NCBI RefSeq assembly: GCF_009363075.1
Contig: NZ_CP045293.1
Span: 6,433,006-6,497,005 of the forward strand
DNA length: 64,000 nt
Source: Paenibacillus guangzhouensis
Lineage (GTDB): Bacteria; Bacillota; Bacilli; Paenibacillales; Paenibacillaceae
Direction: 5' to 3'
The notes under the pieces are model-generated. The model was not told where the DNA came from, made no database searches, and saw only the letters and a program-made list of their open reading frames with translations. This document shows, piece after piece, positions 17,070 to 25,364 of the stretch. The position numbers and the translations under genes are program-made. The first letter of the stretch is position 1. Each line of letters begins with the position of its first letter.

Positions 17070-17644
17070 TGGAGACATATCTATCAACCTGGGGCGTCAT
17101 TAAGGCGGCGGGCATATGCTCGTATTTGCTATTGTTCGTCTCGGTCTGTGCGGGAGCCTTCAGCTACGGCAAGCTGCTCCCCGCAAAGACGCGAGCAGCA
17201 ATGCTGCCTATCCATCAATGGAGTGGATGGTTTGGTTTTCTATTCGGTTTGCTGCACGGCGTCGTGCTGCTGATCGATTCATATGCGCCGTTCTCACTGA
17301 AGGAGCTGGTGATTCCTTTCTACGCGGATCATCAGAGAATGGCAATCGGCTTCGGAATCGTTGCATTCTATATGTATTTGGCCGTGCTCGTCACGTCGGA
17401 TTGGATGAAATGGTTCGGGCGAAAGGTGTGGAGGGCGGTGCACTATCTTCCTTTTCCCGCCTATGTCTTTTCCTTGCTTCACGGGTTCCTAGCCGGATCG
17501 GATACGACGCATAAGGAGATGAAGATCATGTATGCCGCGACAGGCATCGTGTTCATTCTCGTCTTCGTCGTAAGAATCGGATGGAGCAAGAAGAATACGG
17601 TAAAGGAGCATAACGCACATGCATATACTGCTGGCAGAGGATGA
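17069..17644 (+). CDS. Ferric-reductase-like heme membrane protein
   Basis: A 191-aa membrane protein with about five or six transmembrane helices. Histidines at residues 49 and 63 (PIHQW, LLHG) and 125 and 138 (AVHYL, LLHG) are spaced 13-14 residues apart on two helices. This is the pattern that binds two b-type hemes in ferric reductase/NOX/MsrQ-like domains. It has no NAD(P)H or FAD domain, so it needs a partner donor such as a flavinylated protein. ATG 17069 overlaps the apbE stop; a TTG at 17063 with GGAGGAG five bases upstream is an alternative. The end overlaps the response regulator start by 26 bases. Confidence 0.82.
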   Translation: METYLSTWGVIKAAGICSYLLLFVSVCAGAFSYGKLLPAKTRAAMLPIHQWSGWFGFLFGLLHGVVLLIDSYAPFSLKELVIPFYADHQRMAIGFGIVAFYMYLAVLVTSDWMKWFGRKVWRAVHYLPFPAYVFSLLHGFLAGSDTTHKEMKIMYAATGIVFILVFVVRIGWSKKNTVKEHNAHAYTAGRG

Positions 17645-18302
17645 TGTTCGGCTGGGTCCGCTTATCGTGCATATGCTGAAGAAGGAAGGACACGCTGTAG
17701 ACTGGGTCAAGGACGGCGTAGAAGCGCTGGATTATATAGAAACCACGAGCTATGACATGGTCATTCTCGATTGGATGATGCCCCGTATGGATGGAATAAC
17801 GCTGTGCGGGCACCTGCGCATGAATAACTATGCGGGCGGCATTATTATGCTGACGGCCAAGGATACGCTGAACGATCGGATCGATGGTCTGGATGCAGGC
17901 GCCGACGATTATATCGTCAAGCCGTTCGAATTCTTCGAATTGTTCGCTCGCATACGCTCCTTGTCCAGACGCATCGCGCAGGGGATTCAAGACGATTGGA
18001 TCGAGATCGGAGCGAACCGGCTGCAACTGCAGGAGCGGTCATTGTACGTTGGCGAGGCGATCGTTCCCTTAACCATACGGGAATTCCAACTGATCGAACT
18101 GTTCATGCGAAATTATGGCAAAGTTCTGCCAAGACAGCTCCTGATCGACCGGATATGGGGCTGCGATACTGAAGTGAACAGTAATACGCTTGACGCGCTT
18201 GTCAAGCAGCTGAGGAAGAAGCTGGAAGGCGTGACCGCAGACATGCAGATCCACAACGTGCGAGGCACGGGGTATAAGCTGGAGGTTGCCGATGTTTGCT
18301 AG
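17619..18302 (+). CDS. OmpR-family response regulator
   Basis: A 227-aa two-domain regulator. The receiver domain spans residues 1-118 with acidic pair EDD at 7-9, phospho-acceptor Asp51 in VILDWMMP, T79 region MLTAKD and Lys101 in YIVKPFE. The winged-helix DNA-binding domain spans about 128-222 (LTIREFQLIELFMRN, LIDRIWG, VRGTGYKLE). It overlaps the heme membrane protein upstream by 26 bases and the kinase downstream, so it is fully embedded in the apbE operon. It is therefore likely to respond to a redox or envelope signal linked to that module. Targets are not identified. Confidence 0.95.
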   Translation: MHILLAEDDVRLGPLIVHMLKKEGHAVDWVKDGVEALDYIETTSYDMVILDWMMPRMDGITLCGHLRMNNYAGGIIMLTAKDTLNDRIDGLDAGADDYIVKPFEFFELFARIRSLSRRIAQGIQDDWIEIGANRLQLQERSLYVGEAIVPLTIREFQLIELFMRNYGKVLPRQLLIDRIWGCDTEVNSNTLDALVKQLRKKLEGVTADMQIHNVRGTGYKLEVADVC

Positions 18303-19620
18303 GACGAGCAGCAGACTGACGTTGTTCTTCGCTGTCATGATGATCGTGTTCCTCTTGTGCATCAATGCAGCAAGCTATTTGCTGTTGTCTTCCTTGATCT
18401 ATAAGGACCAGCAGTTGAAGCTGAAGTCAGTCGTTGAAGTGGAATTTAAGGAGCATGGACGCGAGCTGCTCGATGGACGTAACCGGCCGGGACGTGGCGA
18501 GATTGCTGGCGATAATAGAATGAAGCCAGATCCGTACCGAGATGTGGCAGTTCCGCTCCGCCCATTCTATATGGTGCTCGACAGCAATGGACGCTTAATT
18601 CGAAGCAATGAAATCGATCCCGCGCTGGCACAAGAGATTTGCGATAAATTCGAGCAGAGCGTTCCGCTGAATGAAGAAATCGTGCATCAGGTTCTAACGA
18701 CGGGGGAGCACAAGATGCATCTCTTTTTATCCGGCAGAGCAGTCTTTCAGGGGAACGAGCCTGCGGGCAGCATTGTGGCCGGGATCGACGTGTCCGAACA
18801 GCATCGGCTGCTTGAGCAGGTGATATGGACGCAGGTTATCATATCGATCCTATTCTTGCTCGTATCTATCGGCTTTGGATACATGATGTCGCGCCGGGCG
18901 ATGAAACCGATCATGCAATCGTTCGCGAAGCAGCAGCAATTCACCGCAGACGCATCGCATGAATTGCGCACGCCACTCAGTGTGCTTCATTCCTCCATCG
19001 AAGTGCTGGAGAGTGAGGGAGAGATGCTGCCGCCGTTCTCCAAGCAGGTGCTGCAGGACATGAAGGAAGAGGTCAAGCGCATGACCGGGTTGGTATCAGA
19101 CCTGTTAACGCTCGCACGTGCGGATGCGCCCGCCATGAAGCTGTCGTTCATCGATTTTGCACTGGATGAGGAGTTCGATCGGTTACATCGGAACTTCGCA
19201 CCTATTGCGATTCAGCGGCATATCCAAATGGTTGTGCATGCCGATACCCACGCGATCGTACATGCCGATCAGGAGCGGTTTCGGCAACTGCTGGTCATTC
19301 TGCTGGATAATGCGATGCAGTATACAGCTGAAGGTGGGAACGTGGAGGTTCAGGTCGACGTAAGAGGGAGCTTGTTAACGGTACAGATTCGGGATACGGG
19401 GATCGGGATTCCGGAAGATAAGCTGCTTGAGGTCTTTGAACGGTTCAATCGATTGGACGAATCGCGTAACCGGACGCATGGGCATGCAGGACTCGGGCTT
19501 TCTATTGCGAAATGGATCGCTGAAGCGCATCGGGGCACGATCAAGGTCGACAGTAAATTAGGCGAAGGAAGCAATTTTATCGTTACGCTACCAATTGTCG
19601 TTCCGAAATTGAAGGGTTAA
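18292..19620 (+). CDS. Sensor histidine kinase, EnvZ/BaeS type
   Basis: A 442-aa membrane kinase. TM1 is at about residues 7-30, an extracellular sensing region at about 31-175 holds no known binding motif, and TM2 at about 178-200 precedes a short linker. The H-box SHELRTPLS with His223 is followed by the N-box (VILLDNAMQY), G1 (DTGIGI), F-box (FERFNR) and G2 (GLGLSIAKW) of the ATPase. ATG 18292 is chosen because GGAGG lies six bases upstream; a TTG at 18286 overlaps that site. It pairs with the OmpR regulator that it overlaps by 11 bases. The end of the unit is a strong terminator. Confidence 0.93.
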   Translation: MFARTSSRLTLFFAVMMIVFLLCINAASYLLLSSLIYKDQQLKLKSVVEVEFKEHGRELLDGRNRPGRGEIAGDNRMKPDPYRDVAVPLRPFYMVLDSNGRLIRSNEIDPALAQEICDKFEQSVPLNEEIVHQVLTTGEHKMHLFLSGRAVFQGNEPAGSIVAGIDVSEQHRLLEQVIWTQVIISILFLLVSIGFGYMMSRRAMKPIMQSFAKQQQFTADASHELRTPLSVLHSSIEVLESEGEMLPPFSKQVLQDMKEEVKRMTGLVSDLLTLARADAPAMKLSFIDFALDEEFDRLHRNFAPIAIQRHIQMVVHADTHAIVHADQERFRQLLVILLDNAMQYTAEGGNVEVQVDVRGSLLTVQIRDTGIGIPEDKLLEVFERFNRLDESRNRTHGHAGLGLSIAKWIAEAHRGTIKVDSKLGEGSNFIVTLPIVVPKLKG

Positions 19621-19638
19621 TCGGAGAGCTGAAATAAG

Positions 19639-19672
19639 AAAGCAAGGAACGAAGCGTTCCTTGCTTTTTTTT
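19639..19672. terminator. Intrinsic terminator of the apbE/two-component operon
   Basis: AAAGCAAGGAACG-aag-CGTTCCTTGC is followed by eight T. It lies between converging genes. Confidence 0.93.
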
Positions 19673-19707
19673 GTGGCAGGATGCCGCCTTAATGCGCTAA
19701 GGTCAAG

Positions 19708-20904
19708 CTATTCTTCTGCACCTTTACGCAGCCGCTGCTTGTTGCGGTCCGCCATCGGCTGGAGCAATCGCTTGCTCCATCGTGCGAGAACAGCAAGCGT
19801 GACCGCATCCACCCAGCGGTAGTAGAAATGTGCACACATGAAGATGACGGGCGTTGTGATCAGGACGGTTAGGACGACGCTTACCCCATAAGGAAGTATG
19901 TCATGCAGGTGAAGGAAGAGGTAGCTGCCGAAGGAGCAGAGCAGGGTGAAATGAACGAGGTAGAGCGAGAATGATATTTTGCCAAGATATGCGAATGGCT
20001 TGCTGCTGAACCATGCTTGCATCCGGGATGAATTCAGCAGGGCGAGTAAGACCATGAAAGCACCTATCACATGATAGAACTGGAAGTAGGCGAAGGAAGC
20101 TCCCGTCTGCCAGACGAGCAGGGCATAGACCGTGCCATCCACGGCGAGATATGGGAAAGAGCCAAGATAGAGCCCGGCGATGAGGAGGAGGACGTTCACC
20201 CAAGGGCGGCGAATGGTATCCAGCCAGTTCCGTTCGCGGTCGCTATACCTCAGGTCGCTGAGCAGCATGCCGAGCACGAATCCTAAGTAATAGGAATCAA
20301 TGAACACCCAACATAGCGCTAGATAGATTAGAAAACGAAGCTTGAATTTACCTACGAGCAGCAGGAAGCCGAAGATGAGGAAAGAGCCGAACAGCTCATA
20401 GGTCATGGTCCACAGCACGGGATTATACGTCATGCCATACGTGAAGAAGGTGTGGTAGAAAGCTTCTTGGATCATGACGCTGAAGCTCGCGCTCGCGGTA
20501 AATGGATCCGGCATGGAAGACAGCGTCATCCCTTGAATATCATCATAGTACCCGAACCCGAAGCAAATGACGAGGTAAGCGATGACGACGGACAACACGG
20601 CAGGCACAGCGAGGCGCAAATATCTTCGCAGTGCAGAGGAGTAGACGGGAAGCGGATCTTTCGTCCGAAAATACCGATAACTGAGCACGTACCCGCTGAG
20701 GACAAAGAACAGGCAGACCGAGAAATTGCCGTTGAACAATAGATTGATCGGTGTTCTCGCAGCGAAGCTCTCGAAGGCAAAGTGCGCAATGTCCGCCTTC
20801 CCTTCAAAGACTGACGGAGCAAATACTTGAAAAAAGTGAGATACAACGACGATACAAGCCGCCAATCCTCGTAAACCGTCTAAATAAGTGATTTTGGACG
20901 TCAT
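19708..20904 (-). CDS. Acyltransferase family 3 membrane protein (OafA/YrhL-like)
   Basis: A 398-aa integral membrane protein with about ten transmembrane helices. The N-terminal YLDGLRGLAACIVVVSHFFQ, with His near residue 22, and the FVLSGYVLSYRYF segment near residue 68 are the signature of acyltransferase-3 proteins. These O-acetylate or O-acylate surface polysaccharides or peptidoglycan-linked glycans from a cytoplasmic acyl donor. No C-terminal SGNH domain is present. The start ATG has AAGGAG eleven bases upstream. It is divergent from the AraC regulator. The acceptor glycan cannot be identified from the window. Confidence 0.9.
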   Translation of the reverse strand: MTSKITYLDGLRGLAACIVVVSHFFQVFAPSVFEGKADIAHFAFESFAARTPINLLFNGNFSVCLFFVLSGYVLSYRYFRTKDPLPVYSSALRRYLRLAVPAVLSVVIAYLVICFGFGYYDDIQGMTLSSMPDPFTASASFSVMIQEAFYHTFFTYGMTYNPVLWTMTYELFGSFLIFGFLLLVGKFKLRFLIYLALCWVFIDSYYLGFVLGMLLSDLRYSDRERNWLDTIRRPWVNVLLLIAGLYLGSFPYLAVDGTVYALLVWQTGASFAYFQFYHVIGAFMVLLALLNSSRMQAWFSSKPFAYLGKISFSLYLVHFTLLCSFGSYLFLHLHDILPYGVSVVLTVLITTPVIFMCAHFYYRWVDAVTLAVLARWSKRLLQPMADRNKQRLRKGAEE

Positions 20905-21051
20905 AGCACGCGGAACTCCTTTCGTAGGAAAGATAGGTTCTGCATATACATGAAATAGACCGTACCTATTTCGGGCGTTGTATAGGATAATTATGGGATA
21001 AGGTCGAATTGAATGACTTTCAATTTCACGCTAAGGGGGTTCATCGTTCGT

Positions 21052-21975
21052 ATGAGACCGTTAGATATCGAGGAGTTAACGCGTTCAGGGGTTATTTATT
21101 TTACTTCGAAGCTAGAAATGCTAGAGGAATTGCACTGCAAAATGTATAAATTGGACAGAGTTCACAACCTGTGGACCCATTTCCATGATTATTTTCAGAT
21201 TTGGTACGTCTCCAAAGGCGGATTCATTCATACCGTGGACAATCGACCCTATACGATTACAAAAGGCGACTTATTCGTCGTCGCCCCTTATACCTTACAT
21301 AGCATCCAAGTCGAGAGCGATCGAGAGATAGAGATCATCGGCTGCGAATTCATGCCGGGGTTCGTGAATGAACAATTGGATCAACGGACGGCGAATCAGG
21401 TGGTTTTCGACGCCAGCTATTTGGAGCACTTCTGGCATAACGATCCCACTGCGCAATCGCAAATTGCGCTGGATGGTGTAACGGAAGGGAAGATTCGCAA
21501 TCTGATGCTAGAAATGCTCAGTGAATACGAGAAACGAACGCCATTTTTTCAAATGGTGCTGAAATCGAATCTATTGGCCCTGCTGGCGATCATCGTTCGG
21601 CAGGTGAATCGCGACGTCGTCCGGGCGGGGTTCGAGAAGTCCGAGAAATATCGTGACATCATGACCCGCGTCGTAGACTATATGCATCACAACGTGCATG
21701 AAGATATTAAATTGGAGCAGGTATGCACCCTGGCGAATATGTCGAAATCGACCTTTTGCAGCTTGTTCAAGGAGTGGACAGGCAAGACCTTCAACCGCTA
21801 TCTGATCGATTTGCGCATCCTGAATGCGATGACGCTGCTTCAGCGTCCAGCCTTATCTGTTACGGATGTCTGCTATGCGACGGGGTTTAATGAGCTCTCT
21901 TATTTCTGTCGAATTTTCAAAAAGTATACGGGGATTTCACCCAACCATTTCCGCAAGCAGGCGATCCAAAAATAG
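21052..21975 (+). CDS. AraC-family transcriptional regulator with cupin sensor
   Basis: A 307-aa regulator. Residues about 20-170 form a cupin-type ligand-binding domain (LWTHFHDYFQIWYVSKGG, TITKGDLFVVAPYTLHSIQ). Residues about 205-305 hold two HTH motifs (LEQVCTLANMSKSTFCSLFK and VTDVCYATGFNELSYFCRIF) and the family ending GISPNHFRK. ATG 21052 follows AAGGGGG but with a long 12-base gap; the upstream in-frame ATG at 21013 has no good ribosome site and adds 13 residues. Placed directly before the sugar ABC importer genes, it is probably their local activator. Confidence 0.9.
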   Translation: MRPLDIEELTRSGVIYFTSKLEMLEELHCKMYKLDRVHNLWTHFHDYFQIWYVSKGGFIHTVDNRPYTITKGDLFVVAPYTLHSIQVESDREIEIIGCEFMPGFVNEQLDQRTANQVVFDASYLEHFWHNDPTAQSQIALDGVTEGKIRNLMLEMLSEYEKRTPFFQMVLKSNLLALLAIIVRQVNRDVVRAGFEKSEKYRDIMTRVVDYMHHNVHEDIKLEQVCTLANMSKSTFCSLFKEWTGKTFNRYLIDLRILNAMTLLQRPALSVTDVCYATGFNELSYFCRIFKKYTGISPNHFRKQAIQK

Positions 21976-22019
21976 CGAATCGTACGATAATCCTATTTTC
22001 TAGGACGATAGTGAAATGA

Positions 22020-22035
22020 TCTTAAGCGCTTACAT
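22020..22035. promoter_or_regulatory. CcpA cre-like site before the sugar importer
   Basis: TCTTAAGCGCTTACAT matches the cre consensus WTGNAARCGNWWWCAW with two mismatches and has a palindromic AAGCGCTT core. It lies between the AraC regulator and the binding-protein gene, so carbon-catabolite control of the importer is likely. A perfect CCGCTAGCGG palindrome follows at 22059-22068. Confidence 0.55.
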
Positions 22036-22157
22036 GATAACATGTGAATCATTGATAGCCGCTAGCGGATAAGGGGCAGATGGTTGCTATCACGAAGGGT
22101 GAGAGGAGTATCTTCCGGTTTTGCACGAAATTAGCAAGAATCAAAGGAGGAACGGGC

Positions 22158-23468
22158 ATGCAAAAAAAACCATGGCTGTGGGGTCTAGTTCTTGTTCTTA
22201 TGATTTCGGTTGCATCAGGCTGTTCGGGGAATGGAACTCAGAAGGGGAGCGATCAGACAGAGGGTTCGCAGGGAGGCGATGGGGCGAAGGGTGCAGTAGA
22301 GCTCAGCTTCTGGTACGGCTGGACGGGGCCGGAAGCGGCGGCGCTCGAGAAGATCATCGCGAAATGGAATGCGGCGAATCCGGACATCAAGGTGAAGGGA
22401 CTTTCGCAGAGCGATTATCAGAAGCAGCTCACCGCGATTACGGGAGGCAATCCGCCGGATATCGCCTCGAACTTCGGGCAGGATGTCGTGCCTTGGGGTG
22501 AACGCGGGGCGATGATGCCGCTCGACGATTACATCAAGAAGGACGGCGTTGATCTCAGCGATTATATTGCGGCTGCGCTGAGCTCGTCGCAGGCGAACGG
22601 TAAGACGTACGCGCTGCCGATCGCGATGCATACGACGATGTTGTTCTACAACAAGGACCTGCTGAAGGAAGCGGGACTGGACGGTCCGCCGCAGACGATC
22701 AGTCAGCTGAAGGAATATATCACGAAGCTCAGCGTCAAGGAGAACGGAGGACGACTGCAGCGGCTAGGGCTATGGCCGGGGGTGGATGCATTCACGTTCA
22801 CGAATGCGTTCGGCGGTTCTTACTATGATGCGAATGCGAAGCAGGTGACGCCGGACAATGCAGGTGTCAAGTCGGCGATTAATCTCGCGAAGGGCATCTG
22901 GGATCAATTCGGATCGGAGGAGCTGGATCGCTTCGCATCGGGACTCGGACAATATATGTCCGCCCAGAATCCGTTCTTCACCGGCCGCTATGCGATGACG
23001 ATCGATGGGGAGTGGCTGCCGACCTTCATCAAGCAGTTCGCGCCGAATTTGAATTACGGCATCGCGCCAATTCCGTATGACGATGCTAACCCGAATCTGA
23101 AAAATCCCGGGAACGTCACGACGAGCGTATTCTACATTCCGAAGGGCGTGAAGAATCCGGATGCTTCGTGGAATTTCCTGAAGTGGCTGATGGAGCCGGC
23201 GCAGATGGGAGAGTTCACCGCCGCACTTGGGAATCTGCCGACAAGAACATCACTCATTAGCGACCCGATCTACAAGGATGTGCCTGGATTCCAAGAGTTC
23301 CTCACTTATTCGCAGAGCCCGAATCTGCATTCGTTCCCGGCGACATCCTTCGCGAACGAATATATGACAGAGTTCTCAGATCAATATAACGCCATCTTAC
23401 GGGGCAAGATCGGCATCGACGAAGGGCTGAAGAAGGTGAAGGATAAGATCCAACCGCTTGTCAAATAA
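22158..23468 (+). CDS. Sugar ABC transporter substrate-binding lipoprotein
   Basis: A 436-aa binding protein of the MalE/UgpB-like family 1. The signal peptide ends in a lipobox (ASGC) with lipidated Cys22, followed by a Ser/Gly/Gln linker. The mature part has LSFWYGWTGPEAAALEKII, FNAANPDIK-like and GGNPPDIASNFGQD segments, and the C-terminal FLKWLMEPAQMGEF region typical of oligosaccharide or glycerol-phosphate binders. ATG 22158 is chosen over 22080 because AAAGGAGG lies eight bases upstream and the lipoprotein signal begins there. It is the first gene of an importer operon with two permeases and two oxidoreductases, and no ATPase gene; a shared MsmX-type ATPase is likely used. Confidence 0.93.
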   Translation: MQKKPWLWGLVLVLMISVASGCSGNGTQKGSDQTEGSQGGDGAKGAVELSFWYGWTGPEAAALEKIIAKWNAANPDIKVKGLSQSDYQKQLTAITGGNPPDIASNFGQDVVPWGERGAMMPLDDYIKKDGVDLSDYIAAALSSSQANGKTYALPIAMHTTMLFYNKDLLKEAGLDGPPQTISQLKEYITKLSVKENGGRLQRLGLWPGVDAFTFTNAFGGSYYDANAKQVTPDNAGVKSAINLAKGIWDQFGSEELDRFASGLGQYMSAQNPFFTGRYAMTIDGEWLPTFIKQFAPNLNYGIAPIPYDDANPNLKNPGNVTTSVFYIPKGVKNPDASWNFLKWLMEPAQMGEFTAALGNLPTRTSLISDPIYKDVPGFQEFLTYSQSPNLHSFPATSFANEYMTEFSDQYNAILRGKIGIDEGLKKVKDKIQPLVK

Positions 23469-23481
23469 GAGCAAATGAGTC

Positions 23482-23545
23482 AAGGCGGATCCGACTCGGC
23501 AGGGCGTGCCGTAAGGGCTTGTAGCGCCGGGTTGGATCCGACCTT
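23482..23545 (+). repeat. Intercistronic inverted repeat between binding protein and permease
   Basis: AAGGCGGATCCGACTCGGC and the complement of GCCGGGTTGGATCCGACCTT form a long, nearly perfect stem with a 25-base loop. No T-run follows, so it is not a simple terminator. In binding-protein operons such hairpins commonly protect or limit the upstream message. Confidence 0.7.
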
Positions 23546-23564
23546 ATGAAAGGAGTATAGGGTG

Positions 23565-24515
23565 ATGAGTGACTCCGCATCCATGAAGCCGCTCGCTGAA
23601 CGTACGGGCTACACGAGACGGCAATGGCATTATTTCTGGCTGGGACTCCTCTTTGCATCCCCATGGATTATCGGATTCCTGGTCTTTACGGTGTATCCCT
23701 TCTTCAGCTCTTTGTACTTCAGCTTGACAGCTTACGATTTATTCAATCCGCCGCAGTGGGTGGGGCTGGATAACTACAAGCAGATCATGAGCGACGAACG
23801 ATTTTATAAATCGATCAACAACACGTTGTTCATGGCCTTCATCTCGGTACCAATCTCACTAGCCAGCTCCTTGGTTATCGCGCTCATGTTGAATTTCAAG
23901 GTTAAGGGCATTAACTTTTATCGCACGATTTTCTATTTGCCGGCTGTCATTCCTGTCGTGGCGAGCGCACTACTGTGGACGTGGATGCTGAATCCAGACT
24001 TTGGCCTCATCAATATGTTCCTTCGTGCGGTCGGACTTCCGGATCCAGCTTGGCTCATGGATCCGCGTTATACGAAGCCATCGCTCATTCTGATGGGGTT
24101 ATGGGGCTCCGGCGCAGGCGCCTTGATCTTCCTCGCAGCGCTGCAGGGTGTGCCTCAGCAGTATTACGAGGCCGCGCAAGTTGATGGGGCGAACGGGTGG
24201 CACCGCTTCTGGCGAATTACGATCCCGGCGCTATCGCCGATCATACTCTTCCAGCTCATCATGGGGCTGATCGGTGCTTTTCAGATATTCACGGAGTCCT
24301 ATATCTTGGCTGGAGGCAAGTCGGTAAGCGGCTCTATCGGCGGGCCGGATCAATCGCTGTTGTTCTATGCGGTCAACCTCTACCAAGAAGCGTTCATGAA
24401 CCTGAAGATGGGCTACGCTTCGGCACTGGCTTGGATTTTGTTCATCATCGTGATGGCTATTACCCTCGTGCTGCTGAAGACGTCCAGACGCTGGGTCTAT
24501 TATGGAGGTGAATAG
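23565..24515 (+). CDS. Sugar ABC transporter permease (MalF/UgpA type)
   Basis: A 316-aa membrane protein with six transmembrane helices, starting with a short cytoplasmic tail then WLGLLFASPWIIGFLVFTVYP. The conserved EAA loop that docks the ATPase is at YYEAAQVDGANGWHRFWRI (about residue 203). It has the usual length for MalF-type subunits without the extra periplasmic domain. ATG 23565 has AAGGAG nine bases upstream; a GTG three bases earlier is the alternative. It pairs with the MalG-type permease four bases downstream. Confidence 0.95.
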   Translation: MSDSASMKPLAERTGYTRRQWHYFWLGLLFASPWIIGFLVFTVYPFFSSLYFSLTAYDLFNPPQWVGLDNYKQIMSDERFYKSINNTLFMAFISVPISLASSLVIALMLNFKVKGINFYRTIFYLPAVIPVVASALLWTWMLNPDFGLINMFLRAVGLPDPAWLMDPRYTKPSLILMGLWGSGAGALIFLAALQGVPQQYYEAAQVDGANGWHRFWRITIPALSPIILFQLIMGLIGAFQIFTESYILAGGKSVSGSIGGPDQSLLFYAVNLYQEAFMNLKMGYASALAWILFIIVMAITLVLLKTSRRWVYYGGE

Positions 24516-24518
24516 TGG

Positions 24519-25349
24519 ATGACGGCGAAGCTGCTGCGAACCAAGGTCTTTCCGCATACGATGCTGATCTTGTTCTCGATTTTCTTTCTGTTTCCATTCG
24601 TCTGGCTCGTGTTCACCTCGCTCAAGACGTCAAATGAGATTTTTGCGATGCCGCCGCGCATTTTGCCTGAAGCGTTCCACTGGGAGAACTACGTTGCAGC
24701 GCTTGAGACGGTGCCATTCCCTCAGTATATGTGGAATACGCTGGTGATCTGCGTGATCTGTATCGTGGGGCAATTGTTCGCTGCGCCGCTCGTGGCGTAT
24801 TCCATCTCACGCATTCCATGGGTGGGGAGCAAGATCATTTTTGCGATCGTGCTCGCGACGATGATCCTGCCATTTCAGGTGCAGTTGATTCCGCAGTACA
24901 TTATTTTTGCGAAGCTGGGTTGGATCAATACGATTCTGCCACTCACAATCGGGGCGTTCTTCGGTGCGCCGTTCTATATTTTCCTGCTGCGTCAGTTTTT
25001 GATGGGGGTACCGAAGGAGCTGTCGGAAGCCGCCAAAATCGATGGGGCATCCGAGTTCCGCATCTATCGGCAGATTATTCTGCCAACGCTGAAGCCGGCG
25101 CTCGCGACGGTGGCACTGTTCACCTTCGTCGGATCCTATACCGATTTTATGGGACCGCTCATTTATTTGAACGATGCGGCGAAATGGACGATCACGGTCG
25201 GCTTGCAGGGCTTCCAGCAAGATCATGGCGCACAGTGGGAGCAGCTGATGGCAGCTTCGACGATTATGGCCATACCTATGATTCTCTTATACTTTTTCGG
25301 ACAAAAATATTTCATGCAATCCGGTTCTGCGTTTACTGGGTTCAAATAA
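24519..25349 (+). CDS. Sugar ABC transporter permease (MalG/UgpE type)
   Basis: A 276-aa membrane protein with six transmembrane helices. The N-terminus HTMLILFSIFFLFPFVWLV and the EAA loop SEAAKIDGASEFRIYRQI (about residue 170) define the MalG/UgpE/CUT1 class. It starts three bases after the partner permease stop (GTG-GATG), with GGAGG upstream inside the end of that gene. The heterodimer with the preceding permease forms the channel for the sugar carried by the lipoprotein. Confidence 0.95.
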   Translation: MTAKLLRTKVFPHTMLILFSIFFLFPFVWLVFTSLKTSNEIFAMPPRILPEAFHWENYVAALETVPFPQYMWNTLVICVICIVGQLFAAPLVAYSISRIPWVGSKIIFAIVLATMILPFQVQLIPQYIIFAKLGWINTILPLTIGAFFGAPFYIFLLRQFLMGVPKELSEAAKIDGASEFRIYRQIILPTLKPALATVALFTFVGSYTDFMGPLIYLNDAAKWTITVGLQGFQQDHGAQWEQLMAASTIMAIPMILLYFFGQKYFMQSGSAFTGFK

Positions 25350-25364
25350 TTGGAGGGACTGTTC

